NCBI GenBank assembly: GCA_963775315.1
Contig: CAVZIN010000007.1
Location: 62,001 to 126,000, forward strand
Origin: CAWGHZ01 sp963775315
GTDB lineage: Bacteria; Pseudomonadota; Alphaproteobacteria; MPNO01; DASWLB01
Direction: 5' to 3'
DNA length: 64,000 nt
The notes beneath the pieces were generated by a model that saw only the letters and a list, made by a program, of their open reading frames with translations, was not told the origin of the DNA and did not search any database. Position 1 is the first letter of the stretch, and each line of letters begins with the position of its first letter. Position numbers and translations under genes: made by a program. Shown here piece after piece: positions 42,118 through 50,754 of this stretch.

Positions 42118-44370
42118 ATGGCGCGACGCCGCAATGACGCGCCCCTGCCGACCCGCGAGCAGCTTCTCGCCTTCTTCCAGGAGAATCCGCAGGCCGTCAG
42201 CCGATCCGACGTGGTCAGGGCGTTCCGCATCGCGCCCGCCGACCGGCGTGACCTCAGCGCGCTGATCCGCGAACTCGAGGACGAAGGGCTGATCGCCCGC
42301 GGCGAGAAGCGCCGCTTCATCGATTCCGCCTCGCTCCCCGAAGTCGGCGTGCTCGCGGTCAGCGGCACAGACGAGGACGGCGAGGTGCTGCTGCGGCCCG
42401 AGGCGTGGCGCGCGGAGACCGATCCGCCCGTCGTGCGCCTCGCGCGTGAGGCCCGAAGGTTCGGGCCGGCGCCCGCGACCGGCGATCGCATTCTCGCCCG
42501 CGTCACGCGCGTCGCGGATGGCAGCTACGAGGCGCGCATCATCCGCCGCCTGCCGGGCCGCCCGCGCATCCTGCTCGGCGTCTACCGCACGGGGCCCGGC
42601 GGCGGGCGCATCCAGCCGACCGACCGGCGGATCAAGAACGACCTGATGGTGAGCGCGGCCAACTCGCACGGCGCCCAGCCCTGCGAACTCGTGCTCGCCC
42701 AGCCGGTCGAGGGGTTCGCGCGCGGCGCGCCGCGGGCCCGGGTGACGCGCCGGCTGGGCGATGCGAACGCGCCGGGCGCCTTCAGCCTGATCGCGATCCA
42801 CGAGGCGGGCATCCCGGACCAGTTCCCGCCGGCGGCGCTGCGCGAGGCCGAGGCGGCGCGGCCGGCGCCGATGGCAGCGCGCGACGATCTCCGCGACGTG
42901 CCGCTCGTCACCATCGATGACGAGGACGCGCGCGACTTCGACGACGCGGTGTTCGCCGAGCCCGACGCCGACCCGGCAAACACGGGCGGGTTTCATCTGG
43001 TCGTCGCGATCGCCGACGTCGGCTGGTACGTGCGCCCGGCGGGCGCGCTCGACCGGTCCGCCGCCGAGCGCGGCAACTCGGTCTACTTCCCCGATCGGGT
43101 GGTGCCGATGCTGCCCGAGCGCCTGTCGAACGACCTCTGCTCGCTGCGTCCGAACGAGGACCGGCCGGTGCTCGCCGTGCATCTCTGGATCGACGCCGAG
43201 GGGCGCAAGCGCCGCCACCGCTTCGTCCGCGCCATGATGCGCTCGGCGGCGCGGCTCACCTACCGCCAGATACAGAACGATGCGGACGGGCTGCCGGCCG
43301 ACGGCGTGCCCGAGGGCGTGCGGGCGCCGCTTTATGCCGCATACCACGCGCTTCGCCGCGCCCGCCAGGCGCGCGGCACGCTCGACCTCGACCTGCCGGA
43401 GCGGCGCATCGTGATGAACGACCAGGGGCGGATCGAGAGCGTCGCGCCCCGCGCGCGCTACGATTCGCACCGGCTGATCGAGGAGTTCATGATCCTCGCC
43501 AACGTCGCCGCCGCCGAGGCGCTGGAGGAGAACAGCCATCCGGTGATGTACCGGGTGCACGAGGCGCCGTCGCCGGAGAAGCTGGAGGCGCTACGGGCCT
43601 TCCTCGCGAGCCTCGATTTGTCGCTGTCCAAGGGGCAGGTCATGCAGGCGCGCCATTTCGAGCGCATCCTGGCGCGCGCCGCGCAAACGCCGCACTCGCG
43701 CATCGTCAACGAGATGATCCTGCGCTCGCAGGCGCAGGCGTCCTACCACCCGGAGAACGTCGGACATTTCGGCCTCGCGCTCCGGCGCTACTGCCATTTC
43801 ACCTCGCCGATCCGGCGCTACGCCGATTTGCTGGTCCATCGCGCGCTGATCTCGGGCTTCGGGCTTGGGGAGGGCGGGCTCGCCGGCGCCGACGAGGCGG
43901 CCCGGTTCGGCACGCTCGCCCGCCAGGTGTCGATGACCGAGCGGCGCGCCGCCGCGGCCGAGCGTGACACGGCGGACCGGCTGGTCGCCGCCTTCCTCGC
44001 CCAGTCGGTTGGCGCGACGTTCGAGGGCCGCATCCAGGGCGTCACCCGGTTCGGTCTGTTCGTCCATCTTGAGGAGACCGATGCCGATGGGTTGCTGCCG
44101 ATCTCGTCGCTCGGCGCCGAGCGCTTCCGCCACGACGAGGCGCGCCACACGCTCACCGGCGAGCGGAGCCGGATCGCGTTCGCGCTCGGCGATCCGATCT
44201 CCGTCCGGCTCGAGGAGGCGAACCCGCTGACCGGCAGGATCCTGTTCTCCCTCGCCGCGTCGCCGCCGCCCCGGCCGCGCGGACGCGGCGAAACGTCGCG
44301 TGGCCGAGGGCCTTCACCGGGCCGGCGTCCGGGTCCGTCGCGTGGGCGCCGCGGCTCAATAAAACGTTAA
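42118..44370 (+). CDS. rnr: Ribonuclease R
   Basis: RNase R (750 residues) is a processive 3'-5' exoribonuclease degrading structured RNA. The order is an N-terminal winged helix, cold-shock domains, an RNB catalytic core with DDEDARDFDDAV (about 267, metal-binding Asp residues) and TSPIRRYADLLVHRAL, and the C-terminal S1 domain with GRIQGVTRFGLFVHLEET. A Pro/Arg/Gly-rich basic tail follows. The ATG is 6 bases after the topA stop, so the two are cotranscribed. Confidence 0.97.
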   Translation: MARRRNDAPLPTREQLLAFFQENPQAVSRSDVVRAFRIAPADRRDLSALIRELEDEGLIARGEKRRFIDSASLPEVGVLAVSGTDEDGEVLLRPEAWRAETDPPVVRLAREARRFGPAPATGDRILARVTRVADGSYEARIIRRLPGRPRILLGVYRTGPGGGRIQPTDRRIKNDLMVSAANSHGAQPCELVLAQPVEGFARGAPRARVTRRLGDANAPGAFSLIAIHEAGIPDQFPPAALREAEAARPAPMAARDDLRDVPLVTIDDEDARDFDDAVFAEPDADPANTGGFHLVVAIADVGWYVRPAGALDRSAAERGNSVYFPDRVVPMLPERLSNDLCSLRPNEDRPVLAVHLWIDAEGRKRRHRFVRAMMRSAARLTYRQIQNDADGLPADGVPEGVRAPLYAAYHALRRARQARGTLDLDLPERRIVMNDQGRIESVAPRARYDSHRLIEEFMILANVAAAEALEENSHPVMYRVHEAPSPEKLEALRAFLASLDLSLSKGQVMQARHFERILARAAQTPHSRIVNEMILRSQAQASYHPENVGHFGLALRRYCHFTSPIRRYADLLVHRALISGFGLGEGGLAGADEAARFGTLARQVSMTERRAAAAERDTADRLVAAFLAQSVGATFEGRIQGVTRFGLFVHLEETDADGLLPISSLGAERFRHDEARHTLTGERSRIAFALGDPISVRLEEANPLTGRILFSLAASPPPRPRGRGETSRGRGPSPGRRPGPSRGRRGSIKR

Positions 44371-44408
44371 ATTGCGCGTCGTAACGTGAAGGTGTATGGA
44401 TACGTTAC
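44364..44408. promoter_or_regulatory. Three copies of ACGTTA(A/C) before the S41 protease gene
   Basis: ACGTTAA at 44364-44370 (covering the rnr stop), GTAACGT at 44381-44387 (inverted) and ACGTTAC at 44402-44408. The last two form a perfect 7-bp inverted repeat with 14 bases between. They precede the S41 protease ATG (44476) by about 70 bases. A regulator binding site is the simplest reading; a weak terminator is possible. Confidence 0.4.
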
Positions 44409-44475
44409 CCGCGGCGGTGGCGGCCATTGGGGCATGGCGCGTGAAGGCGCCCGTAGACACCTGGACCATTCAGTC

Positions 44476-45999
44476 ATGACGACGAGGCGCGCCCATAGGG
44501 GCGTCCGGGCGCAGCCTGCGGTGGCGCTGGCGGCGGCTTTGGCATTCCTGGTGGCGGCCTGCGCGCCGATGCAACGGCACGACGCCGACGTGCCGACGCC
44601 GCAGACGGTGCTCGCCACCGGCTTCGAGGACCTCTCGAGCCGCTATATCGATCCCGTGCACATCGACCGCGCGGCGCTCGCCGGGCTTGGGCGCCTCTCG
44701 ATCGTCGACCCCGCGATCACCGTCGCCAACGATCATGGGCTGGTGCGACTTCTCCTCGCGGGGCGCCAGGTCGCCATGCTGCCTTCGCCCGGCCAGAACG
44801 ATGCACTCGGCTGGGGCTGGCTCGTCGCGGACATGATCGAGGCAGTGCGGCAGTCATCGCCGCAGCTCCACCGCCGCTCGATCGAGGATTTCTACACGGC
44901 GGTGTTCGACGGCGCGCTCTCCGGCCTCGACCGCTACACCCGCTACGAGGATCCCTCCAAGGCGCGCGAGGAGCGCGAGGACCGCGAAGGGTTCGGCGGG
45001 ATCGGCGTCACCATCGAATCCGAGAGCGGCGAGACCCGCGTGCTCGCGGTCTACCCTGGCCTGCCGGCGAGCCGGGCTGGCCTCCAGATCGGCGACGTGA
45101 TCGTTGCCGTCGACGGCGTGCCGCTCGCCGGGCTCGGGCAGGAGGCGATCGTCCGCCACCTGCGCGGCCGCCCGGGCAACGAGGTGCACCTGCTGGTCAA
45201 GCGCCGCGGCCGTCCGGCGCCGTTCGATCTCGCCGTCGAGCGCACCCATGTCTACCCGCCAACGGTGATCGCGCGCCGCGACGGGCCGATCCTCACGCTC
45301 CGCATCACCTCGTTCAACCAGCGCACGGCGCTGTCGCTGGATCGCGAGCTGCGCGCGGCGCTCGGCGACCAGGAGCATCGCATCGGCGGCATCGTGCTCG
45401 ACCTCCGCGCCAACCCGGGTGGTCTGCTCGACCAGGCGGTCGAGGTGGCGAACCTGTTCATCGCCGGCGGGCGGATCATCGCGACCGCCGGGCGGCATCC
45501 GGATTCGGACCAGGTGTTCAACGCGACGGTGGGCGAGCCGGGCGAGAAGCTGCCGATGGTCGTCCTGATCAACGGGCGGTCGGCCTCGGCGGCCGAGATC
45601 GTCGCGGCCGCGCTCGCCGACCGGGGCCGCGCACTCACCGTCGGCTCCACTACCTACGGCAAGGGCAGCGTGCAGACCATCGTGCGCCTGCCGAACGGCG
45701 GCGAGTTGATCATCACCTGGGCGCATCTCTACACCCCGTCCGGCCGGTCGCTGAACGGGGTCGGGGTGACGCCGGCGCTCTGCACCGCCGACAATTCCTC
45801 GCGCGATTCCGACATCGTCGAGGCGCTGCGGGCGCGGCGCGCCAGCCTCGCCATGCTGACCCGGCCGGTGGTCGGCGGCTGCCCGCGCGATCCCGAGGTC
45901 CGCGCGGTCGATGGAGAGATCGCGCGGCGGCTGCTCTCCGACGTGCCGCTTTATACAGCCATGCTCGCCGTGCACCGCCCGGCCGTCGCAGCCCGGTAG
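44476..45999 (+). CDS. S41 family (CtpA-like) PDZ-domain protease, lipoprotein
   Basis: A 507-residue periplasmic carboxy-terminal processing-type protease. The N-terminus is basic, followed by a hydrophobic stretch and the lipobox VAAC (Cys about 34), so it is probably lipid-anchored. A PDZ domain (about 170-260) has GFGGIGVTIES and AGLQIGDVIVAVDG. The catalytic Ser is in GRSASAAEIV (about 370) and the Lys in STTYGKGSVQ (about 395). The ATG at 44476 is chosen because it gives the basic n-region; upstream in-frame ATG codons lack support. It converges with a VOC gene, 8 bases apart. Confidence 0.9.
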   Translation: MTTRRAHRGVRAQPAVALAAALAFLVAACAPMQRHDADVPTPQTVLATGFEDLSSRYIDPVHIDRAALAGLGRLSIVDPAITVANDHGLVRLLLAGRQVAMLPSPGQNDALGWGWLVADMIEAVRQSSPQLHRRSIEDFYTAVFDGALSGLDRYTRYEDPSKAREEREDREGFGGIGVTIESESGETRVLAVYPGLPASRAGLQIGDVIVAVDGVPLAGLGQEAIVRHLRGRPGNEVHLLVKRRGRPAPFDLAVERTHVYPPTVIARRDGPILTLRITSFNQRTALSLDRELRAALGDQEHRIGGIVLDLRANPGGLLDQAVEVANLFIAGGRIIATAGRHPDSDQVFNATVGEPGEKLPMVVLINGRSASAAEIVAAALADRGRALTVGSTTYGKGSVQTIVRLPNGGELIITWAHLYTPSGRSLNGVGVTPALCTADNSSRDSDIVEALRARRASLAMLTRPVVGGCPRDPEVRAVDGEIARRLLSDVPLYTAMLAVHRPAVAAR

Positions 46000-46007
46000 G
46001 AGAGCGC

Positions 46008-47234
46008 CTACCCCAGCGGGCCCTGGAAGACCGGGCCCAGGAACGTGTCGGGCAAGGCCTCGAGCGTCTCCGGCCAGTTGTCGTTGTCCACCTTGCGGCG
46101 AAGCTCCGCCGGGCGCGGCCGCCCGTCCCAGCCGATCTGCTCCATGTAGTAGTAGAGCTGGATGGCGTGCCCGTCGGGGTCGAGCGCGAAGGCCGAGTAG
46201 TCGATGCCGGGGAACAGTTCGGGCGGCAGGTACTTGATGGTGACGCCGCGCGCCTTCAGGAATGCGACCGCGTCCTTGAGCTGCCTGTAGCTGCCGACCT
46301 GCATGCCGTAGGCCATGCAGACCGAGTCGGGCCGCATGCCGAGCTCGTCGCGGAGCGCGAGCGGGTAGAGCGCGATCGTGTGGTGCTCGGTATTGGCGCG
46401 CAGGAAGACGCAGCCGTGCCCGTGCCAGTCGATGCGCTCGGTGACGGCAAGCCCGATCACGTCGGTGTAGAACCGCTCCGAAGCCGCCACATCGGGGCAG
46501 AAGACGCGAATCGGGCCGTTGCGCATGATGCGGAACGGCCGGGCGAGCTTGACCCCGCCCACGTCGTAGGCGGGGGTACCGAACGGGCGCTGGTGCAGCC
46601 CCTGGCGGAGGTCGAGTCCGCCCTCGATCGCCGCCCGCGCCATCGGGAAGTCGGGCTGGGCGACGCCGCCGTGCTCGGGGAGCTTGTCGCCCTCGGGGCA
46701 GATCGGCTCGGGCTTCGAAACGCCGTCCCAGCCGATCTGGTCCATCCCGTAATAGAGCTCGTTCGAGATGCCTTCCTCGTCCTGCAGCGTGACGTTCCAG
46801 TTCGCGCCGCGCGCGTCGCGCCCGCCGGGCCGGGCGAGGGTGAGCTGGCGCTCGCGCGCCCAGACGCGCCCCTCGACCACCTCGTCCAGCGTGCCGACCT
46901 GCCAGGCCATGTGGCTGATCCATTCGCTGCCGGGCTTGCGCGGCGGCGGCGCGGAAAAGCGGGCCGGGTCGGGGAACAGCACCACCGAATGATGGTCGTT
47001 GTTGACCCTCAGGAACCAGCCGAGATGCACGGGCCCCGGGCTCTTCTCGCCCGCGAGCCGACCGAAATCCCGCGTATCGGTGACCGGCAGGCCCAGGAGG
47101 TCGCTGTAGAAGCGGAGCGCCTGCTCCTGGTCCTTGACGTTGAAGCCGAAATGGCCGAGCCGCTGGACCCGGAAGGGCCGGGCCATGCGGATGCCGCCGA
47201 CCTCGTGGGTTTCGCCCGCGGTGATTGTCGCCAT
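46008..47234 (-). CDS. Two-module VOC protein, type I extradiol dioxygenase-like
   Basis: A 408-residue vicinal-oxygen-chelate protein with two repeated modules (about 18-180 and 230-370), the layout of type I extradiol dioxygenases. In the first module the metal ligands are visible: His in LGHFGFNVKD, His in WISHMAWQV and Glu in NELYYGMDQ. In the second the equivalent places read GPIRVFCPD, CMAYGMQVG and AIQLYYYMEQ, so the ligands are lost. In classic extradiol enzymes the metal is in the second module, so this order is reversed. Substrate unknown. It is divergent from rpmG, 75 bases apart. Confidence 0.85.
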   Translation of the reverse strand: MATITAGETHEVGGIRMARPFRVQRLGHFGFNVKDQEQALRFYSDLLGLPVTDTRDFGRLAGEKSPGPVHLGWFLRVNNDHHSVVLFPDPARFSAPPPRKPGSEWISHMAWQVGTLDEVVEGRVWARERQLTLARPGGRDARGANWNVTLQDEEGISNELYYGMDQIGWDGVSKPEPICPEGDKLPEHGGVAQPDFPMARAAIEGGLDLRQGLHQRPFGTPAYDVGGVKLARPFRIMRNGPIRVFCPDVAASERFYTDVIGLAVTERIDWHGHGCVFLRANTEHHTIALYPLALRDELGMRPDSVCMAYGMQVGSYRQLKDAVAFLKARGVTIKYLPPELFPGIDYSAFALDPDGHAIQLYYYMEQIGWDGRPRPAELRRKVDNDNWPETLEALPDTFLGPVFQGPLG

Positions 47235-47309
47235 CGTTGCCTCCCGCCTGTCGCTTGATCGAGCCTAGCACAGTCGCTATCTTCCGCGCACAGGATAGGG
47301 AAGACCGAC

Positions 47310-47477
47310 ATGGCCAAGTCAAACACGCTCACCGTCAAGCTGGTTTCGAGCGCCGGCACCGGGTTCTACTACGTCACCAAGAAGAACCCGCGTACCCAGA
47401 CCGACAAGCTCGAGTTCCGCAAGTACGACCCCGTCGCGCGGAAGCACGTCGCCTTCAAGGAAGGCAAGATCAAGTAG
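47310..47477 (+). CDS. rpmG: 50S ribosomal protein bL33
   Basis: A 55-residue ribosomal protein, beginning MAKSNTLTVKLVSSAGTGFY and ending KHVAFKEGKIK. It is the cysteine-free (C-minus) form, with YVTKKNPRTQTDKLEFRKYD where zinc-binding versions carry CxxC pairs. It therefore needs no zinc and the window shows no second, C-plus copy. The start lies 75 bases from the divergent VOC gene. Size and sequence leave no doubt. Confidence 0.96.
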   Translation: MAKSNTLTVKLVSSAGTGFYYVTKKNPRTQTDKLEFRKYDPVARKHVAFKEGKIK

Positions 47478-47636
47478 GCTCGCGCCTCCGCGCGGCCTCT
47501 TCACGATCGGCCCGGGCTGCCGCATCCGCTATTGGACGCCGGGCGAGCTCACTCATATCATGGGGTTCAGCCGGGGCGACCGGGACGAGGCCTTCGCCGC
47601 GCCCGCCATCCCCGGCCGGATCCAGAGGAGCCCGCC

Positions 47637-48161
47637 ATGCCCGACGCCCAAGTCGCTGCTGCCGATGCTGCCGCCCCGCGCGAGCGGGTCGAGCCGGCGC
47701 TCAAGCTCAACTTCTATTCGCACGCCACGATCGACGTCTCCGACATCGACCGCGCGCGGAAGTTCTACGAGGAGTTCATGGGGTTCGAGGTGGTGCAGAC
47801 CTCGAAGATCTCGCTGCTGATCCGTATCGGCGGCCAGACATCGATCGCGGTGGTGAAGGTCAAGCATCCGCTGAAGATGGACCTGATGAACCACAACGGG
47901 CTCGACGTGCAGACCAAGGAGGAGGTCGACCGCGCGCACGAGGTGGTCTGCGCCGAGGCCGAGAAGTGGGGGCTGCACAAGATCACCACGCCGTCGCTGC
48001 AGCACGGCACATACAGCTTCTACTTCTGGGACGCCGACGAGAACGTGTGGGAGATCCTGACCAATCCGCAGGGCGGCTATGACTGGCTGTTCGGCGTCGG
48101 CGACCAGCAGGGCAAGGGCCATCACGACCGGAACTTCAAGCGCCCCGGCGTGAACATGTAA
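47637..48161 (+). CDS. VOC family protein (glyoxalase/extradiol-like, one module)
   Basis: A 174-residue metal-dependent VOC protein. The ligand candidates are His in NFYSHATIDVSD, His in LMNHNGLDVQ and Glu in ENVWEILTNP, the expected His/His/Glu set. The N-terminal 22 residues are an alanine-rich extension. The ATG at 47637 has GAGGAG upstream. It follows rpmG by 159 bases. Function could be lyase, isomerase or dioxygenase; not resolved. Confidence 0.82.
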   Translation: MPDAQVAAADAAAPRERVEPALKLNFYSHATIDVSDIDRARKFYEEFMGFEVVQTSKISLLIRIGGQTSIAVVKVKHPLKMDLMNHNGLDVQTKEEVDRAHEVVCAEAEKWGLHKITTPSLQHGTYSFYFWDADENVWEILTNPQGGYDWLFGVGDQQGKGHHDRNFKRPGVNM

Positions 48162-48276
48162 TCCGCGGCGGCGGGCGCGGCGGAACCCCGCCGGGCCCGC
48201 CACGTTTCGCCCGCAGAACCTTGACAATCGCCGGCCTTCCTGCGCTGTTTCGCGCCCGATTGCGCCGGAAGGAATC

Positions 48277-50061
48277 ATGACTCCCAACCGCTATCGCACC
48301 CATACCTGCGGCGAGCTGCGCGCCGCCCACGACGGCCAGGAGGCGCGCCTTTCGGGGTGGGTCCACCGCCGGCGCGACCACGGCAACCTGCTGTTCCTCG
48401 ACCTGCGTGACCATTACGGGATCACGCAGTGCGTGATCGAATCATCGAGCCCGCTGTTCCCCGAGGTCGATCCGATCCGGCTGGAGACCGTCGTGTCGCT
48501 CGCGGGGACGGTGGAGCGGCGCTCGGCCGAGACGACGAACTCCGACCTTCCGACCGGCGAGGTGGAGCTTCGCATCCGGAGCTGCGAGGTTCTGTCGCGC
48601 GCCGAAACCCTGCCGCTCCAGGTCAACAGCGACATCGACTATGGCGAAGAGGTGCGGCTCAAGTACCGCTATCTCGACCTCCGGCGCGAGAAGGTGCACC
48701 GGAACATCGCGCTGCGCTCGGCCGTGGTCGCCTCGATCCGCCGCCGCATGGTCGAGGCCGGCTTCACCGAGTTCCAGACCCCGATCCTGACCGCCTCGTC
48801 GCCGGAAGGCGCGCGCGACTTCCTGGTGCCGTCCCGCCTCCACCAAGGCGAGTTCTACGCCCTGCCGCAGGCGCCGCAGATCTTCAAGCAGCTCATCATG
48901 GTCGCCGGGTTCGATCGCTACTTCCAGATCGCGCCCTGCTTCCGCGACGAGGATGCGCGCGCCGACCGGTCGCCGGGCGAGTTCTACCAGCTCGATGTCG
49001 AGATGAGCTTCGTGACGCAGGAGGACGTGTTCGCCGCGCTCGAGCCGGTGCTCGCCGGCGTGTTCGAGGAGTTCGGCCAGGGCCGGGCGGTCACCAAGCC
49101 GCCCTTCCCGCGCATCCCCTACGCCGACGCGATGCTCAAGTACGGTTCGGACAAGCCGGACCTGCGTAATCCCTTGGTGATCTGCGACGCGACAGAGGTG
49201 TGGCGCGGCACCGAGTTCAAGATATTCGCCTCGGCCATCGACAAGGGTTCCGTCGTGCGCGCCATCCGCGCACCGGGCGCCGCGTCGCGGCCGCGCTCGT
49301 TCTTCGACAAGTTGAACGACTGGGCCCGCGCCGAGGGGGCGGGCGGTCTTGGCTACATCGTGTTCGAGGGCGGCGCCAAGGGGCCGATCGCGCGCTTCCT
49401 CGACGCCGACGGGCTCGAACGGCTTACGTCCGCGACCGGCGCCAAGGACGGCGACGCCGTGTTCTTCGTCTGCCAGCCGCCTGCCAAGGCCGCATACTAC
49501 GCGGGCCTCGCCCGCACGCGGCTCGGCGAGGAGCTGGGGCTGATCGCGTCCGGCCGATTCGATTTCTGCTGGATCGTCGACTTCCCGATGTACGAGTTCG
49601 ACGAGAAGACCGGCAAGATCGAGTTCAGCCACAACCCGTTCTCGATGCCGCAGGGCGGCCTCGAAGCGCTCGAGACCCAGGATCCGCTCGCGATCAAGGC
49701 GTTCCAGTACGACATCGTCTGCAATGGGGTGGAGCTGTCGTCCGGCGCGATCCGGAACCACCTTCCCGAGGTGATGGTGAAGGCGTTCGAGATCGCAGGC
49801 TATCCCGCCTCCGAGGTCGAGGCGCGGTTCGGCGGGTTGCTGTCCGCGTTCCGCTACGGCGCGCCGCCGCACGGCGGCTCGGCGCCCGGTATCGACCGCA
49901 TCGTCATGCTGCTCGCGGACGAGCCCAACATTCGCGAGGTGACGATGTTCCCGATGAACCAGCAGGCGCAGGACCTGATGATGGGGGCACCCGCCACGGT
50001 TGCACCCGAGCGCCTGGCGGAGCTCGGCATCCGCCTCGCGCCCGCCGCCAAAAAGGGCTAG
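48277..50061 (+). CDS. aspS: Aspartate--tRNA ligase, probably non-discriminating
   Basis: A 594-residue bacterial-type class II synthetase. The OB-fold anticodon domain (GWVHRRRDHGNLLFLDLRDHYG split over about 27-48), class II motif 2 in QIAPCFRDEDAR, the GAD insert and motif 3 in PPHGGSAPGIDRIVMLL are present. Residue 35 is His in RRRDHG, the position that is Leu in E. coli AspRS and His in the non-discriminating P. aeruginosa enzyme. It may therefore also charge tRNA-Asn, with Asp-tRNA-Asn amidated by GatCAB. This is an inference from one residue. Confidence 0.93.
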   Translation: MTPNRYRTHTCGELRAAHDGQEARLSGWVHRRRDHGNLLFLDLRDHYGITQCVIESSSPLFPEVDPIRLETVVSLAGTVERRSAETTNSDLPTGEVELRIRSCEVLSRAETLPLQVNSDIDYGEEVRLKYRYLDLRREKVHRNIALRSAVVASIRRRMVEAGFTEFQTPILTASSPEGARDFLVPSRLHQGEFYALPQAPQIFKQLIMVAGFDRYFQIAPCFRDEDARADRSPGEFYQLDVEMSFVTQEDVFAALEPVLAGVFEEFGQGRAVTKPPFPRIPYADAMLKYGSDKPDLRNPLVICDATEVWRGTEFKIFASAIDKGSVVRAIRAPGAASRPRSFFDKLNDWARAEGAGGLGYIVFEGGAKGPIARFLDADGLERLTSATGAKDGDAVFFVCQPPAKAAYYAGLARTRLGEELGLIASGRFDFCWIVDFPMYEFDEKTGKIEFSHNPFSMPQGGLEALETQDPLAIKAFQYDIVCNGVELSSGAIRNHLPEVMVKAFEIAGYPASEVEARFGGLLSAFRYGAPPHGGSAPGIDRIVMLLADEPNIREVTMFPMNQQAQDLMMGAPATVAPERLAELGIRLAPAAKKG

Positions 50062-50116
50062 CGGCGGGCTCTCACCGCGGCGCTTCGGCGGCCGGGGCGG
50101 GATGCGTCGAATTCGC

Positions 50117-50128
50117 GGCAAATTTGCC
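50117..50128. promoter_or_regulatory. Perfect 12-bp palindrome upstream of the lipoprotein gene
   Basis: GGCAAATTTGCC is fully self-complementary and lies 71 bases upstream of the lipoprotein ATG, in an AT-rich stretch between aspS and that gene. It could be the operator of the promoter there. A T-rich run, CTTTTTTCATTAA, follows at about 50164. Confidence 0.4.
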
Positions 50129-50198
50129 ACGAACTTTGATCAAGCTATTGTTCTAAAAGAGCTTTTTTCATTAACCCGGATGCGCCACACTGGCCGGC

Positions 50199-50744
50199 AT
50201 GGAGATCGGCCGTGACAGCCTCAGCCTGGTTCGGACCTTCGCGCTTCTGGCGGCGCTGTTCGCAGCCCTCGCCTCGCTCTCGGGTTGCGGCGGGGCCGCG
50301 CTGACATTGGCCGGAATCGCGGGCGACGCCGTCGCCCACGCCACGACCGGCAAGTCGATGCTGGATGCTGCCGTTTCGGGGGTGACCGCCCGCGACTGCG
50401 AGGTCTATCGCGTGCTCGACGGCGAGGATCCGTGCCGCTCGGCGACCGCCGCGGCGCCGAAGGCGGCGACGCTCGAGCCCGCGGTGGCGATGGCTGCCGC
50501 CGCGCCGGACTCGATGCCGGTGTCGGACGTATCGTTCGACGGGCGCGACGGGCGCGCCGTCACCTGGGCGCCGGTCGCCAGCGGCTGGGTGCCGCTCGAT
50601 CCGAGCGCCGACGCGGCCGATGGGGTGACGATGGCGCGGCTTTCCCCCGCCTTGCCTGCGGCCGGCCCGCCTTCCGCGCCGTCGGCCGACGCGGTCATCT
50701 TCGCCGCCGCCGGCTCGGACGAGGAGATCGATCCCGGGCGCTAG
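50199..50744 (+). CDS. Putative lipoprotein of unknown function
   Basis: A 181-residue protein with a basic start, a hydrophobic stretch and a lipobox (LSGC, Cys about 30), so it is probably a lipoprotein. Just after it come GGAALTLAGIAGDAVAHATT, GKSMLDAAVSGVTARDCEVY and a second Cys in DPCR, a pattern common in small alphaproteobacterial lipoproteins. The C-terminal two-thirds are low-complexity, Ala/Pro-rich. I do not know its function. It converges with the GGDEF gene, 10 bases apart. Confidence 0.75.
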   Translation: MEIGRDSLSLVRTFALLAALFAALASLSGCGGAALTLAGIAGDAVAHATTGKSMLDAAVSGVTARDCEVYRVLDGEDPCRSATAAAPKAATLEPAVAMAAAAPDSMPVSDVSFDGRDGRAVTWAPVASGWVPLDPSADAADGVTMARLSPALPAAGPPSAPSADAVIFAAAGSDEEIDPGR

Positions 50745-50754
50745 GCGGGCGTCG

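Noticed and set aside
44854..47322. A minus-strand frame of about 820 codons covering the S41 and VOC genes
   Set aside because: It overlaps two genes with clear catalytic motifs and has no coherent domain of its own.
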